Below are positions 48,064-54,677 of a stretch of 55,348 bases of DNA, one piece after another (positions within the stretch are counted from its first letter, which is position 1; each line of letters opens with the position of its first letter). The stretch lies in IMG/VR virus record IMGVR_UViG_3300010370_000047, positions 1-55,348 of that record; one strand, written 5' to 3'. This stretch comes from a virus. The position numbers were made by a program, and so were the translations under genes. The notes beneath the pieces are model-generated. The model was given only the letters and a program-made list of their open reading frames with translations, had not been told where the DNA came from and did not search any database.

Positions 48064-48273
48064 TTAAAGTTCGACAGGTTTTGGACGTGGGAAAGGGAGG
48101 TAGGCAACGTCTACCCAACAAGTTTCAGTGAGTCTTTTTCTGACAGTTGTTAGCCGTTCGACTGCAACCTCAAAACTTACAAACGTTACGGCTTCAACTA
48201 TGTCTTCTGTGTACCGTTCCAAATCACTCAAATAACCCTTCTCAGATTCAATCACGTGAACTAATCTCTGCAT
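48064..48273 (-). CDS. small protein in the MoxR operon
   Basis: 69 residues, unrecognised, helical with an Arg/Lys-rich middle and a Pro-rich end (YLPFPRPKPVEL). It begins in a TAATG overlap with the upstream coiled-coil gene and ends 11 bp before the MoxR start, which indicates a fixed operon member. Confidence 0.5.
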   Translation of the reverse strand: MQRLVHVIESEKGYLSDLERYTEDIVEAVTFVSFEVAVERLTTVRKRLTETCWVDVAYLPFPRPKPVEL

Positions 48274-49478
48274 TAGAAGTCCACCTCGATATCTGATACA
48301 TCTTTGTTGTTCTCTGCTACTTCAGCTATAAGTTCATCTAACTTTCCTCCAGCGGTTTCGATGAGTTCCCTACGCTGTTCCATTAGTTTCTTCAGTTTCT
48401 TGGATCGTTGTTCATAAATGTCAACCTCCAGATTTACATCCTTCATCAGAAGATTGAGACTGTTGGAATTCTCAGCCGATTTAATACGCTCGCACAAAGT
48501 CTTGTAAGACGACGAGAGAGCCAAGGACTGTTTGAGCTTTTCGAGTCCTTTCGAAGTGTCCCGTGAGTTACAAATCGATTCCAGCTCCTCGCGTATCTCA
48601 GTTTGAATCTGATAGAAGCTTTCCGTAGCGTTCTGCCGCGAGGCCGCGTGGGTAGATTGCAGTCCCGCTCCACTTTCAAGGAGTCGACCCGCCAACTCTG
48701 CGAGCTTATCGAAGCCAGCAACTGAGTCACTAATAAGTTGTAGTTTCTCTGCTGTGATCTGCCAGCTGCCACGTTTCTTCTCCGATCCTGTTTGTTGTTT
48801 ACCTACTTTGCTAGCGATTCGAATATCCAGGTCATCCAACAGTTCAGCTCCAATCGTTAGAGCTTTATCAGCTGCTCCTTGTTTCGCTGCCTCTAAAACT
48901 TTCTGAGTGTTGATGGTGTTTTCGAACTGAATAAAAGAATCGATATCGCCTTCAACAGGCTTGTCGACTTTCTGAAGTGAGATCGGAAGTGGCCCCAAGA
49001 CGCTAACTCTGATGGGAGTTTTGTATTCATCTTTTGTTGGAAAAATACGCATGTAAGCATCGAACGCCACCGCATACTCTTGGTCGTCTTCAAACAGTGG
49101 TTTGAGGATATTTTCTGTAGTTGTCTGCCACTTGGTGAACTCTTCTTCCCAAAGATCCTTTAACCTCGCGTTAGCGTCTTCGGCCTGCGCCTTAATTGTT
49201 TTAATCAGAGCGTTAGCGTCAGAAAAATAGTTAGCAGTGACAAAATGATTATCGCCGTAGTGAATGCAATAGCTATCGTACAGTTCACGCTGAAGAACAC
49301 GTAGTCCATCAAGTTCTTTCTTGAGAGCATTACTCAGGTGAGGACGAATGCTAACAGTGTTACTGGCTTCCAGCGTATCAATAACCGATTGCGGAAGTTT
49401 TAGGTCGTCGAACTTGAGTTGAACTGATTGCCTTACATCAGCTCCGATTTGACATGAAAGCAAATAATGCGTTGTCAT
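48273..49478 (-). CDS. long helical protein of the MoxR/VWA operon (DUF3150-like)
   Basis: 401 residues from the ATG at 49478 (a TTG at 49511 is possible). It is almost entirely helical with coiled-coil stretches (SKKLKKLMEQRRELIE, AELAGRLLESGAG). Length, composition and position beside a MoxR ATPase and VWA protein resemble the DUF3150 proteins that accompany such pairs in bacteria. The family match is from memory and needs profile search. It heads the operon and might be a substrate adaptor or scaffold. Confidence 0.5.
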   Translation of the reverse strand: MTTHYLLSCQIGADVRQSVQLKFDDLKLPQSVIDTLEASNTVSIRPHLSNALKKELDGLRVLQRELYDSYCIHYGDNHFVTANYFSDANALIKTIKAQAEDANARLKDLWEEEFTKWQTTTENILKPLFEDDQEYAVAFDAYMRIFPTKDEYKTPIRVSVLGPLPISLQKVDKPVEGDIDSFIQFENTINTQKVLEAAKQGAADKALTIGAELLDDLDIRIASKVGKQQTGSEKKRGSWQITAEKLQLISDSVAGFDKLAELAGRLLESGAGLQSTHAASRQNATESFYQIQTEIREELESICNSRDTSKGLEKLKQSLALSSSYKTLCERIKSAENSNSLNLLMKDVNLEVDIYEQRSKKLKKLMEQRRELIETAGGKLDELIAEVAENNKDVSDIEVDF

Positions 49479-49517
49479 TGTGTTAGTTAAATGTTTGTTC
49501 AGGGTGGACAAAGTGGA

Positions 49518-49537
49518 AGCCCCTCTTAGCGAGGGGC
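49518..49537. repeat. GC hairpin upstream of the MoxR operon
   Basis: GCCCCTC pairs with GAGGGGC around TTAGC. No T run follows on the minus strand, so it would be a weak terminator or a processing site between the flanking genes. Confidence 0.45.
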
Positions 49538-49577
49538 AATCCAGAATAGCTCTATGCGTTGTGTGCGCAAGGTAGCT

Positions 49578-50006
49578 TCAGGATTTCTTTAGACGATTGA
49601 AAGCCAGGGTGATCTTCTCAGTCAGCTCGTCGCATTCTTGCGACGCAACCAGCTGTTCTGCCGTGTGCTTCAGCTGCATCTTCGCCAACTTCAGCTCGCT
49701 TTCGAGCTTCTCCACCTTGGCTGCCAGCTTCTCCAGCTTGCTGTGCGGTGTGGGTTTACGGTGAATGCGTACAACGATATTCGTATTAAATTGAGGGAAC
49801 TTGAATCGGCTAGTCTCACCAGAGAACACTGAAAGATCTAAGCCTTCTGTATCTGCGATCTTCACATCACGGAGTAGGTTATCTTTTGCGGCGTCATAAG
49901 GTACGCCGAAGGATTGCGTTAGCTGGGCATTAGCTTCGTCAAACTCAGAGAAGCACTCGGCAGCGATCTGGCCGAGATCAATCAAGTCTGATGTACGGAT
50001 GGTCAT
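49578..50006 (-). CDS. unknown protein with C-terminal coiled coil
   Basis: 142 residues from the ATG at 50006. The N-terminal part (LGQIAAECFSEFDEANAQLTQSFG) is helical, the middle has strands (FNTNIVVRIHRK), and residues about 95-135 form a coiled coil (KLEKLAAKVEKLESELKLAKMQL). No family recognised. The leader before the ATG is C/A-rich without a Shine-Dalgarno. Confidence 0.5.
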   Translation of the reverse strand: MTIRTSDLIDLGQIAAECFSEFDEANAQLTQSFGVPYDAAKDNLLRDVKIADTEGLDLSVFSGETSRFKFPQFNTNIVVRIHRKPTPHSKLEKLAAKVEKLESELKLAKMQLKHTAEQLVASQECDELTEKITLAFNRLKKS

Positions 50007-50110
50007 GGGGTTTGGATGTTGATGTTGTTGCGCACCACGTTTTAAAGGGCTCGTGTGCCGCCCTGTGTGCAAACTATAGCACTATGGGAGTTTCCTGTAA
50101 AGTCCTGAGT

Positions 50111-50187
50111 CGGTGCCGAGGGATCGAACCCACACGTGTTGTGCCCAAACTCCCACGTAAAAAGCACAACAGCCACCAGGCGCACCG
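50111..50187 (-). ncRNA. tRNA-like structured element, not a canonical tRNA
   Basis: 77 bases whose ends pair over six bases (CGGTGC with GCACCG), with a T-arm-like GGGTTCGATCCC near the 3' end and an internal stem GTTGTGC/GCACAAC. A normal D-arm and five-pair T stem cannot be drawn, so this is a three-way-junction or degenerate tRNA rather than a working tRNA. It lies 5 bases after the stop of the gene at 50193. Confidence 0.35.
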
Positions 50188-50192
50188 TTACC

Positions 50193-50372
50193 TCAGCGAC
50201 GTGGGTACACAGCCACCCACGAGGCGTATATGTCGCGGTTCTCCTTAAGGAAAACTTTCTTAGCTTGCTCCTGTGTATCAGCGGCTACACGAGAATCATA
50301 CTTCCAACCGTCTTTACCCCTACGAACAAACACGTCGAATTCGTGAATGATTTCAGGGCGTTGCGACTGCAT
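50193..50372 (-). CDS. small conserved-looking protein (59 aa)
   Basis: 59 residues: EFDVFVRRGKDGWKYDSRVAAD, then EQAKKVFLKENRDIYASWVAVYPRR. Regular alternation of strand, helix and strand suggests a folded domain. The stop is followed after 5 bases by the tRNA-like element. A TGnTATGAT extended -10 box lies 26 bases upstream. Confidence 0.55.
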   Translation of the reverse strand: MQSQRPEIIHEFDVFVRRGKDGWKYDSRVAADTQEQAKKVFLKENRDIYASWVAVYPRR

Positions 50373-50397
50373 TGATTGCGGCTAACTCAGCCCCGAA

Positions 50398-50406
50398 ATC
50401 ATAACA
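50398..50406 (-). promoter_or_regulatory. extended -10 promoter box
   Basis: TGTTATGAT on the minus strand has the TG extension and five of six consensus -10 bases. It would start transcripts about 20 bases before the ATG at 50372. Confidence 0.4.
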
Positions 50407-50524
50407 AACGACAGGACATACTCTCACATATTTAAAAGCTTATGGTTTGTTCTAGTGTTTACCGCAGCTAAGGCTCGTCCGTTTCTCTGTTATAAAAGGA
50501 TTACCTTATTAACATTTGGTTTAC

Positions 50525-50540
50525 TTAACGTAAATTTCGC
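50525..50540 (-). repeat. non-coding repeat motif, copy 3
   Basis: On the minus strand GCGAAATTTACGTTAA, one base different from the copy at 15723-15738, 35 kb away. As there, it lies upstream of a leftward transcript. Confidence 0.5.
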
Positions 50541-50554
50541 GACGCTGGGAAAAT

Positions 50555-50573
50555 AAAACCCCATCGGGGGCGT
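50555..50573 (-). terminator. rho-independent terminator
   Basis: On the minus strand CCCC, a CGAT loop and GGGG are followed by TTTTATTTT, just after the stop of the gene at 50584. Confidence 0.7.
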
Positions 50574-50583
50574 GGACATAGGT

Positions 50584-50787
50584 TTATTCCACAGGGTTAT
50601 CCTCTCGGTAAGAGAGATGTTCCTCTGCTGCTTTGGTGTAAGTGAGCCCTCGTTTATAACTGAGTTGGATTGATGGACTCAGCTGTAGAGCGTTCTCATT
50701 TTCGAAATGTTTGTAGCGGATCATTAGTTCGTCTCTCACTCTGCCCATGAACTTGTAGTAGTTAGGGTCTAGCAGTGTGTCGGACAT
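50584..50787 (-). CDS. small unknown protein of the right arm
   Basis: 67 residues, unrecognised, charged and helical (FMGRVRDELMIRYKHFENEN). It precedes a terminator, so it ends a transcript. No Shine-Dalgarno. Confidence 0.45.
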   Translation of the reverse strand: MSDTLLDPNYYKFMGRVRDELMIRYKHFENENALQLSPSIQLSYKRGLTYTKAAEEHLSYREDNPVE

Positions 50788-50814
50788 AATTTAAAGTGAT
50801 GTCGTTAAAGGTTG

Positions 50815-51039
50815 TTACTTGCTGTACTTTGAGTGCTCTTTGGTTAACTCATTAAATCGAGTTTTTAGATCATAATAGTACTTGATGTCTTTTGAGATTG
50901 CCTCCTTGATTCTTAAGTCGTCAGTGTCGTTTAGTGCTGTGTTGTATTCTCTGATGATGTTGGATAGCTGAGCACTGATGCTTTCGGACTCTTCCTTATT
51001 TAAATAAATCGGAAGCTTGTAGTCATGAAATTGAAGCAT
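50815..51039 (-). CDS. small helical protein of the right arm
   Basis: 74 residues from the ATG at 51039; an upstream start at 51090 would run into a GC hairpin. Mostly helix with coiled-coil character (ESISAQLSNIIREYNTAL, KYYYDLKTRFNEL). Unrecognised. Confidence 0.45.
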   Translation of the reverse strand: MLQFHDYKLPIYLNKEESESISAQLSNIIREYNTALNDTDDLRIKEAISKDIKYYYDLKTRFNELTKEHSKYSK

Positions 51040-51078
51040 TGCAGTCAGTTGGTGCCACGTTAGTGTAGTGTGTGCGGC

Positions 51079-51095
51079 GGCCCCGCGCAAGCGGG
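51079..51095 (-). repeat. recurring intergenic GC hairpin, copy A
   Basis: CCCGC (51082-51086) and GCGGG (51091-51095) around GCAA, preceded by GGC on the plus strand. One of four such hairpins between right-arm genes. Confidence 0.55.
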
Positions 51096-51099
51096 AGCA

Positions 51100-51309
51100 T
51101 CAAGATTCCCGGTGGATTCTCGCGATCACATCCTGATGCCTTGGCTTCAGTTCGATCACGTCTCCCCGGTCATACCTGTTACACCGCACACCATTCCAAC
51201 CTATAAGATTCTTAGCTCGGCGAACCACACTTTTATCATCTGCTTGGATGTAGTGCTTTTCGACCCAGCTTTTATCCGTGTCTGATACTTCGATGAAATA
51301 ACCGATCAT
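51100..51309 (-). CDS. small unknown protein of the right arm
   Basis: 69 residues with beta-rich ends (MIGYFIEVSDTDKSWVEKHYI, DVIELKPRHQDVIARI). Unrecognised; the leader is AC-rich without a Shine-Dalgarno. Confidence 0.45.
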   Translation of the reverse strand: MIGYFIEVSDTDKSWVEKHYIQADDKSVVRRAKNLIGWNGVRCNRYDRGDVIELKPRHQDVIARIHRES

Positions 51310-51346
51310 TGTACAAGTTTATGTAAGTTTGATTTGATGTGTGTTG

Positions 51347-51496
51347 TTAGATCTTATCTGTTGGGACTAGGAACCACGCTATAAAGAACCCGATCAGGAT
51401 GCAAATTGGCGACAGCGGAGGCTGCGTGGTGCCACCCACTGCCATCAGAATTGCAGCCAGAACAAAAAAGAGATTGTCGCGTTGAGTTTTAGTCAT
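51347..51496 (-). CDS. small two-helix membrane protein
   Basis: 49 residues with two hydrophobic helices (about 9-22 and 31-44) joined by a Pro-rich turn. It overlaps the upstream gene's stop by 8 bp. Could alter the host membrane or act in superinfection exclusion or lysis; no direct evidence. Confidence 0.5.
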   Translation of the reverse strand: MTKTQRDNLFFVLAAILMAVGGTTQPPLSPICILIGFFIAWFLVPTDKI

Positions 51497-51671
51497 CTTC
51501 ATGGTCGAAACTAAAGTTCTCGTGCAGTTCACCCATGATGCAGTTTGTGATGTTTTCAATGATGTGCTCCTCAGTGGGGTTCTCTGTATGTTTGCGGGCT
51601 CGGGCATACCCTCGGCGGGCCCCGTCCTCTATGGATTGTTCGAGCAGTTTGTAAAAACGGGGCTTCATCAT
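51489..51671 (-). CDS. small unknown protein of the right arm
   Basis: 60 residues from the ATG pair at 51671/51668. Basic N-terminal half (EDGARRGYARARKH) and acidic end (FSFDHEDD). Overlaps the next membrane-protein gene by 8 bp. Confidence 0.45.
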   Translation of the reverse strand: MMKPRFYKLLEQSIEDGARRGYARARKHTENPTEEHIIENITNCIMGELHENFSFDHEDD

Positions 51672-51703
51672 GGCGCGAGAGAAGTGATGATAGTAGTTTG
51701 ATT

Positions 51704-52027
51704 TTACTGAGAGAGTACAGGAAGCTTTGGCGCTGTGGACACCTTTACTGTGTCGTTGTGTATTCTCAGTGCCCACCGATTGAACTCAGAGACTGTAACG
51801 TTAATTCGTACAGCATGGAGGTTCGACCATTGCGCGAAACTTTCGTTAAGTTCCCAGAGGTTTCCCCAGTTCTCTCCTTCAGCGAATGTTGCAACTGACT
51901 GCCCATATTGATCAAGGCAGACAATCAAACAACGTCGTTTGCCATTGGCATCGTTGCTTGTACAAATGTGTAGGACGTTAGTTACCTTGTAGATGTTTGC
52001 TCTGTCGCTGTGGATGTAGAAGGCCAT
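51704..52027 (-). CDS. unknown protein, NDANG family copy 1
   Basis: 107 residues. HICTSNDANGKRRCLIVCLDQYGQSVATFAEGE resembles HLCARNDANGNPQRLYVLSFEGEMLAAWDEG in the gene at 54678; the two are divergent paralogues. Beta strands with an Asp-Ala-Asn-Gly turn. Function unknown. Confidence 0.5.
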   Translation of the reverse strand: MAFYIHSDRANIYKVTNVLHICTSNDANGKRRCLIVCLDQYGQSVATFAEGENWGNLWELNESFAQWSNLHAVRINVTVSEFNRWALRIHNDTVKVSTAPKLPVLSQ

Positions 52028-52041
52028 AAATTCAATTGCTC

Positions 52042-52392
52042 TTAGTGAGTTTGTTTGTGTTTGAAGTCAATGGATACCTTTCGTTCACTCCTAAGTTTGT
52101 ATATGAATTCTTCTAGTTCAGCCTCGCTGCCTGCAATCGAAACTGTTATCTCTGTGTGTTTAGGTTTGGGCCTGCGTGCTTCTGTCAGCTTCCTTACCAG
52201 TATCTTTCGCTGAAACTTTGTGCCGCAACAGGGATCAGGAAGTATAAAGTCACTGCAGCACTTAAGTTCTTCATCTGCTCCCCACTTGACGGCTTCGAGC
52301 AAGACTTCATTCAGCGTATTGCGTTCGCTGTAGAAGTTATCCCGCCAACGTTCTAGAACATCCCACGGTGGGACGATTGCGTTGTCTTTCAT
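52042..52392 (-). CDS. small unknown protein of the right arm
   Basis: 116 residues, unrecognised. A Trp/Glu-rich helix at the start, a Cys pair (LKCCSDFILPDPCC) in the middle that might bind metal, and an alternating C-terminal strand (HTEITVSIAGSEAEL). Confidence 0.45.
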   Translation of the reverse strand: MKDNAIVPPWDVLERWRDNFYSERNTLNEVLLEAVKWGADEELKCCSDFILPDPCCGTKFQRKILVRKLTEARRPKPKHTEITVSIAGSEAELEEFIYKLRSERKVSIDFKHKQTH

Positions 52393-52438
52393 TGTCTGAG
52401 GTTACCGATGGAATTGGTTTACTGTGTAGCTTTAGTTG

Positions 52439-52636
52439 TTAATCCAAGCGCTCAATAACAGGAGATTGTGTGTCATGAATCTGTGAGGTTACTACAGTTC
52501 GTTCACACAATGCGTTGTAGGCTGCAGGACAATCGCGCATGAGCTTACGTCGCATATCGCTGTCCATGTAGTATTTGACCGCCATGAGGATTTGATCCTT
52601 GTGGTATTCAGTCATGTTCTTGGGGATGGTAACCAT
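52439..52636 (-). CDS. small unknown protein of the right arm
   Basis: 65 residues, helical N-terminal part (EYHKDQILMAVKYYMDSDMRRKLM) and a polar end. Unrecognised; a long CA-rich leader precedes the ATG. Confidence 0.45.
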   Translation of the reverse strand: MVTIPKNMTEYHKDQILMAVKYYMDSDMRRKLMRDCPAAYNALCERTVVTSQIHDTQSPVIERLD

Positions 52637-52674
52637 GAGAGTTTGTTGTGCTGTTGGTGTTAGTTAGTGAAGGC

Positions 52675-52690
52675 GGCCCAGCGTAGCTGG
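52675..52690 (-). repeat. recurring intergenic GC hairpin, copy B
   Basis: CCAGC (52678-52682) and GCTGG (52686-52690) around GTA, preceded by GGC. The C-to-A change in one arm is compensated by C-to-T in the other compared with copies A and C, so the pairing is conserved. Confidence 0.55.
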
Positions 52691-52696
52691 AGAGAA

Positions 52697-53044
52697 TCAA
52701 CCACGAACAAATACGTGGCGACTCTTAAGTTCAATCTCCCAGTCAGATTCTTCGATTGCTGTGCCGTACCATTTGCGCGCCTTCTGATAAATACCAGCGC
52801 CACAGAGTTCATGCAGGATTGCATTTAGCCTGCTCTTAGTAGTTGTCGTCTGCCATCCACAGTCACACACAGTTACACAATCATGTGTGATCTCAGCGAT
52901 AGGATTGCCGTGCAGAAAGACGTTAATACGTTCAATTGGTCGGGCAGCGTGGGCGAAGTAAGTAACCACGACCTCAGTATTGTCCGACTTCCAATCCTTA
53001 CGGCTAAGGATTGCGGTGAGCATTTGCTTTTCGATCTTGCGCAT
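52697..53044 (-). CDS. unknown protein with a CDCGW motif
   Basis: 115 residues. CVTVCDCGWQTTTTKSRLNAILHELCG suggests a small metal-binding or DNA-contacting element. The N-terminal strands (TEVVVTYFAHA, INVFLHGNPIAEI) are regular. Not identified. Similar small proteins occur in cyanobacterial mobile elements as I recall. Confidence 0.5.
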   Translation of the reverse strand: MRKIEKQMLTAILSRKDWKSDNTEVVVTYFAHAARPIERINVFLHGNPIAEITHDCVTVCDCGWQTTTTKSRLNAILHELCGAGIYQKARKWYGTAIEESDWEIELKSRHVFVRG

Positions 53045-53079
53045 GATTGTGTCCTGTGAATGTGTGTGTGTTGGTTTAG

Positions 53080-53301
53080 TTAAAAGACTCCGCGTGATTC
53101 AATGTGTTCACGGATGTCATCATCTGTAGGTTCCCAACCTTCGATATATTCGAGTGCGGGAATGATCTCATCCTCAATCTTGTCGATAATGTCGGACGGT
53201 AACAGTTCACTTTGTATCAGTTGCTTGAACCTTGCGAGTGCATGGTACGACAAACTGTAGCTGCTGAGAGTGTAGATGTCGTAAGGGAATCGGTTGCTCA
53301 T
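53080..53301 (-). CDS. small unknown protein of the right arm
   Basis: 73 residues, helical, acidic C-terminal half (IDKIEDEIIPALEYIEGWEPTDDDI shape). Ends 35 bp before the next ATG. Unrecognised. Confidence 0.45.
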   Translation of the reverse strand: MSNRFPYDIYTLSSYSLSYHALARFKQLIQSELLPSDIIDKIEDEIIPALEYIEGWEPTDDDIREHIESRGVF

Positions 53302-53305
53302 TGTG

Positions 53306-53518
53306 TTAGTTGTCCTGTTGTTCGTTAGCTTCGTGTTCTTGAATCTGTTCGCGTAGCTGAGAGATTAGATCTTGTAGGTAGTAAGAGCGGGAGGCTGACA
53401 TTGAATCATCAAGGGCACACTCTAAGTTGTAGAGTGCATCCTTAGCATCTTCAATTGTTAGAAACGTGTCGGTGCAGAAGGTAACACCGTATTCATCCAC
53501 TTGCTGAAGTTCAATCAT
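53306..53518 (-). CDS. small unknown protein of the right arm
   Basis: 70 residues from the ATG at 53518; a start at 53632 would overlap the upstream gene by 77 bp. Acidic and helical (IEDAKDALYNLECALDDSM, LISQLREQIQEHEANEQ). Unrecognised. Confidence 0.45.
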   Translation of the reverse strand: MIELQQVDEYGVTFCTDTFLTIEDAKDALYNLECALDDSMSASRSYYLQDLISQLREQIQEHEANEQQDN

Positions 53519-53555
53519 GGTTGAGTGTGCGTGTTGATTGTTGATGCCGGCGTGG

Positions 53556-53840
53556 TTACATCTCAGGCCATTCGTATCCATCGGGAACCTCCCACAGATC
53601 GCCATCCTGATGTAGCCGCCAGGTAACACCATCGCTGGTGATGTTAGCGTTATCTAGAATGTTCTGCCATGCTTCCCAATACCATTCAGTATCAGGGCCA
53701 GCCTGACAAGTAAGCACGTCGTTGTAGTCAACGCCTACACACTTAGCCCAGTGTTCGTCAGCATCGCTGCAATACAGTTGGGGAATGTAGACACCGTGAG
53801 TATCTAACAGGACAAGGTTAGGCTCGAAACGTGTTGTCAT
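53556..53840 (-). CDS. small acidic Trp-rich protein of the right arm
   Basis: 94 residues, six Trp and many Asp. TWRLHQDGDLWEVPDGYEW forms the end. It resembles no family that I can name. Strong negative charge and early position would fit an inhibitor of a DNA-binding host protein, but this is speculation. Confidence 0.45.
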   Translation of the reverse strand: MTTRFEPNLVLLDTHGVYIPQLYCSDADEHWAKCVGVDYNDVLTCQAGPDTEWYWEAWQNILDNANITSDGVTWRLHQDGDLWEVPDGYEWPEM

Positions 53841-53864
53841 GGTGTTAAGAGGATTGTGTGAGTT

Positions 53865-53881
53865 GGCCCCGCGTTAGCGGG
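53865..53881 (-). repeat. recurring intergenic GC hairpin, copy C
   Basis: CCCGC (53868-53872) and GCGGG (53877-53881) around GTTA, preceded by TGTGTGAGTTGGC, which is shared with copy D. Confidence 0.55.
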
Positions 53882-53887
53882 AAAAGA

Positions 53888-54058
53888 TCAAGATTCGCGC
53901 CAAGCTTTGCAGCATCGTGAGCTGATGTAGTAGTGAGCTGAATAGTCACAGATCTGATACTCATGCAGCGCGGTGTTAGCCTCCTTGCGAGACTCGAATT
54001 CATCCACAGTTTCTAAGTAGTTGTGGTTGATTGAGCGTCGTTGGATGTAGTAGGTCAT
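53888..54058 (-). CDS. small conserved-looking protein (56 aa)
   Basis: 56 residues: YYIQRRSI.HNYLETVDEFESRKEA, then HEYQICDYSAHYYISSRCCKAWRES. I recall similar short proteins in cyanobacteria and cyanophages. It is linked to the upstream gene by an ATGA overlap. Function unknown. Confidence 0.55.
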   Translation of the reverse strand: MTYYIQRRSINHNYLETVDEFESRKEANTALHEYQICDYSAHYYISSRCCKAWRES

Positions 54059-54252
54059 GATTCTGTGTAAGTAACTGAGTAAGGATGGTGTTGGCTGTTG
54101 GGGAAGTCTTCATCAATCTCCGGCAGGATGAAGTTGTAGAACCCAGCCTCTGTGGGGATGATGTTATTCTCCTGGCAGTATTCCAAATAATCTGAAGGTT
54201 CGTAGTAGTAGGTGTGCGTTACTGCAATTTGTGCAACATTAAAAGGCTGCAT
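54055..54252 (-). CDS. small unknown protein of the right arm
   Basis: 65 residues from the ATG at 54252, which has GGAGG 5 bases upstream, one of the few good Shine-Dalgarno sites in this arm. Tyr-rich N-terminal half (VTHTYYYEPSDYLEY). It overlaps the upstream small membrane gene by 14 bp. Confidence 0.5.
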   Translation of the reverse strand: MQPFNVAQIAVTHTYYYEPSDYLEYCQENNIIPTEAGFYNFILPEIDEDFPNSQHHPYSVTYTES

Positions 54253-54418
54253 AAGTCCTCCGGTTGCAGTAGGAATCGTTGAGGTTAGACAATCCAGCTT
54301 CATACTTACAACTAGCAACAGTTAAGTGCTGGTTGATTGCGTTAATTGACGTAACTGCCACGCCAAGAATGCTGGCGTTGACTGCTACTGCGGCACTGAT
54401 GATAGCGATTGTTCGCAT
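54239..54418 (-). CDS. small protein with N-terminal hydrophobic segment
   Basis: 59 residues. Residues 3-24 are hydrophobic (TIAIISAAVAVNASILGVAV), either a signal peptide or a membrane anchor, followed by a polar part with two Cys. Its frame overlaps the next gene's start. Possibly exported or membrane bound. Confidence 0.45.
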   Translation of the reverse strand: MRTIAIISAAVAVNASILGVAVTSINAINQHLTVASCKYEAGLSNLNDSYCNRRTYAAF

Positions 54419-54445
54419 GGTGATGATAAGGTAACTGTGTGAGTT

Positions 54446-54460
54446 GGCCTTGCGTAGCGG
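54446..54460 (-). repeat. recurring intergenic GC hairpin, copy D (weakened)
   Basis: Shares TGTGTGAGTTGGC with copy C, but the stem (TTGC/GCGG) depends on two G-U pairs. It lies between two right-arm genes. Confidence 0.4.
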
Positions 54461-54670
54461 TTAGGTTGCACTCTCTCCGAACATTTGTTCAAACAGAGAT
54501 GGTTCGGACTCATACTTAATCTGTTCACGCACACGATTAAGCTCAGCCAGTAAAGCTTCGTGCTTAAGTTTCATCTTGTGCAGTTCATTCCAGCTGTGGA
54601 GAATGTCACGCTGCAGGGTGAATTGTTTGTTCACAAGATCATCCAGGAAGTCGAATGTTTCGTTTGTCAT
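54461..54670 (-). CDS. small coiled-coil protein of the right arm
   Basis: 69 residues from the ATG at 54670. Almost fully helical with heptads (NELHKMKLKHEALLAELNRVREQI). The leader CAACATC before the ATG recurs in this arm. Unrecognised. Confidence 0.45.
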   Translation of the reverse strand: MTNETFDFLDDLVNKQFTLQRDILHSWNELHKMKLKHEALLAELNRVREQIKYESEPSLFEQMFGESAT

Positions 54671-54677
54671 GATGTTG

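Larger units (their letters stand above)
50373..50583 (-). promoter_or_regulatory. intergenic control region of the right arm
   Basis: About 210 bp without a gene. It holds a terminator (50561-50573), a copy of the repeated 16-bp motif (50525-50540), a TATAAC box near 50495 and an extended -10 TGTTATGAT (50398-50406), all oriented to start transcription of the minus-strand gene at 50372. Confidence 0.45.

Noticed and set aside
50111-50187. Canonical tRNA on the minus strand
   Set aside because: Paired ends and T-loop are present, but no regular D-arm and a broken T-stem; kept only as tRNA-like.
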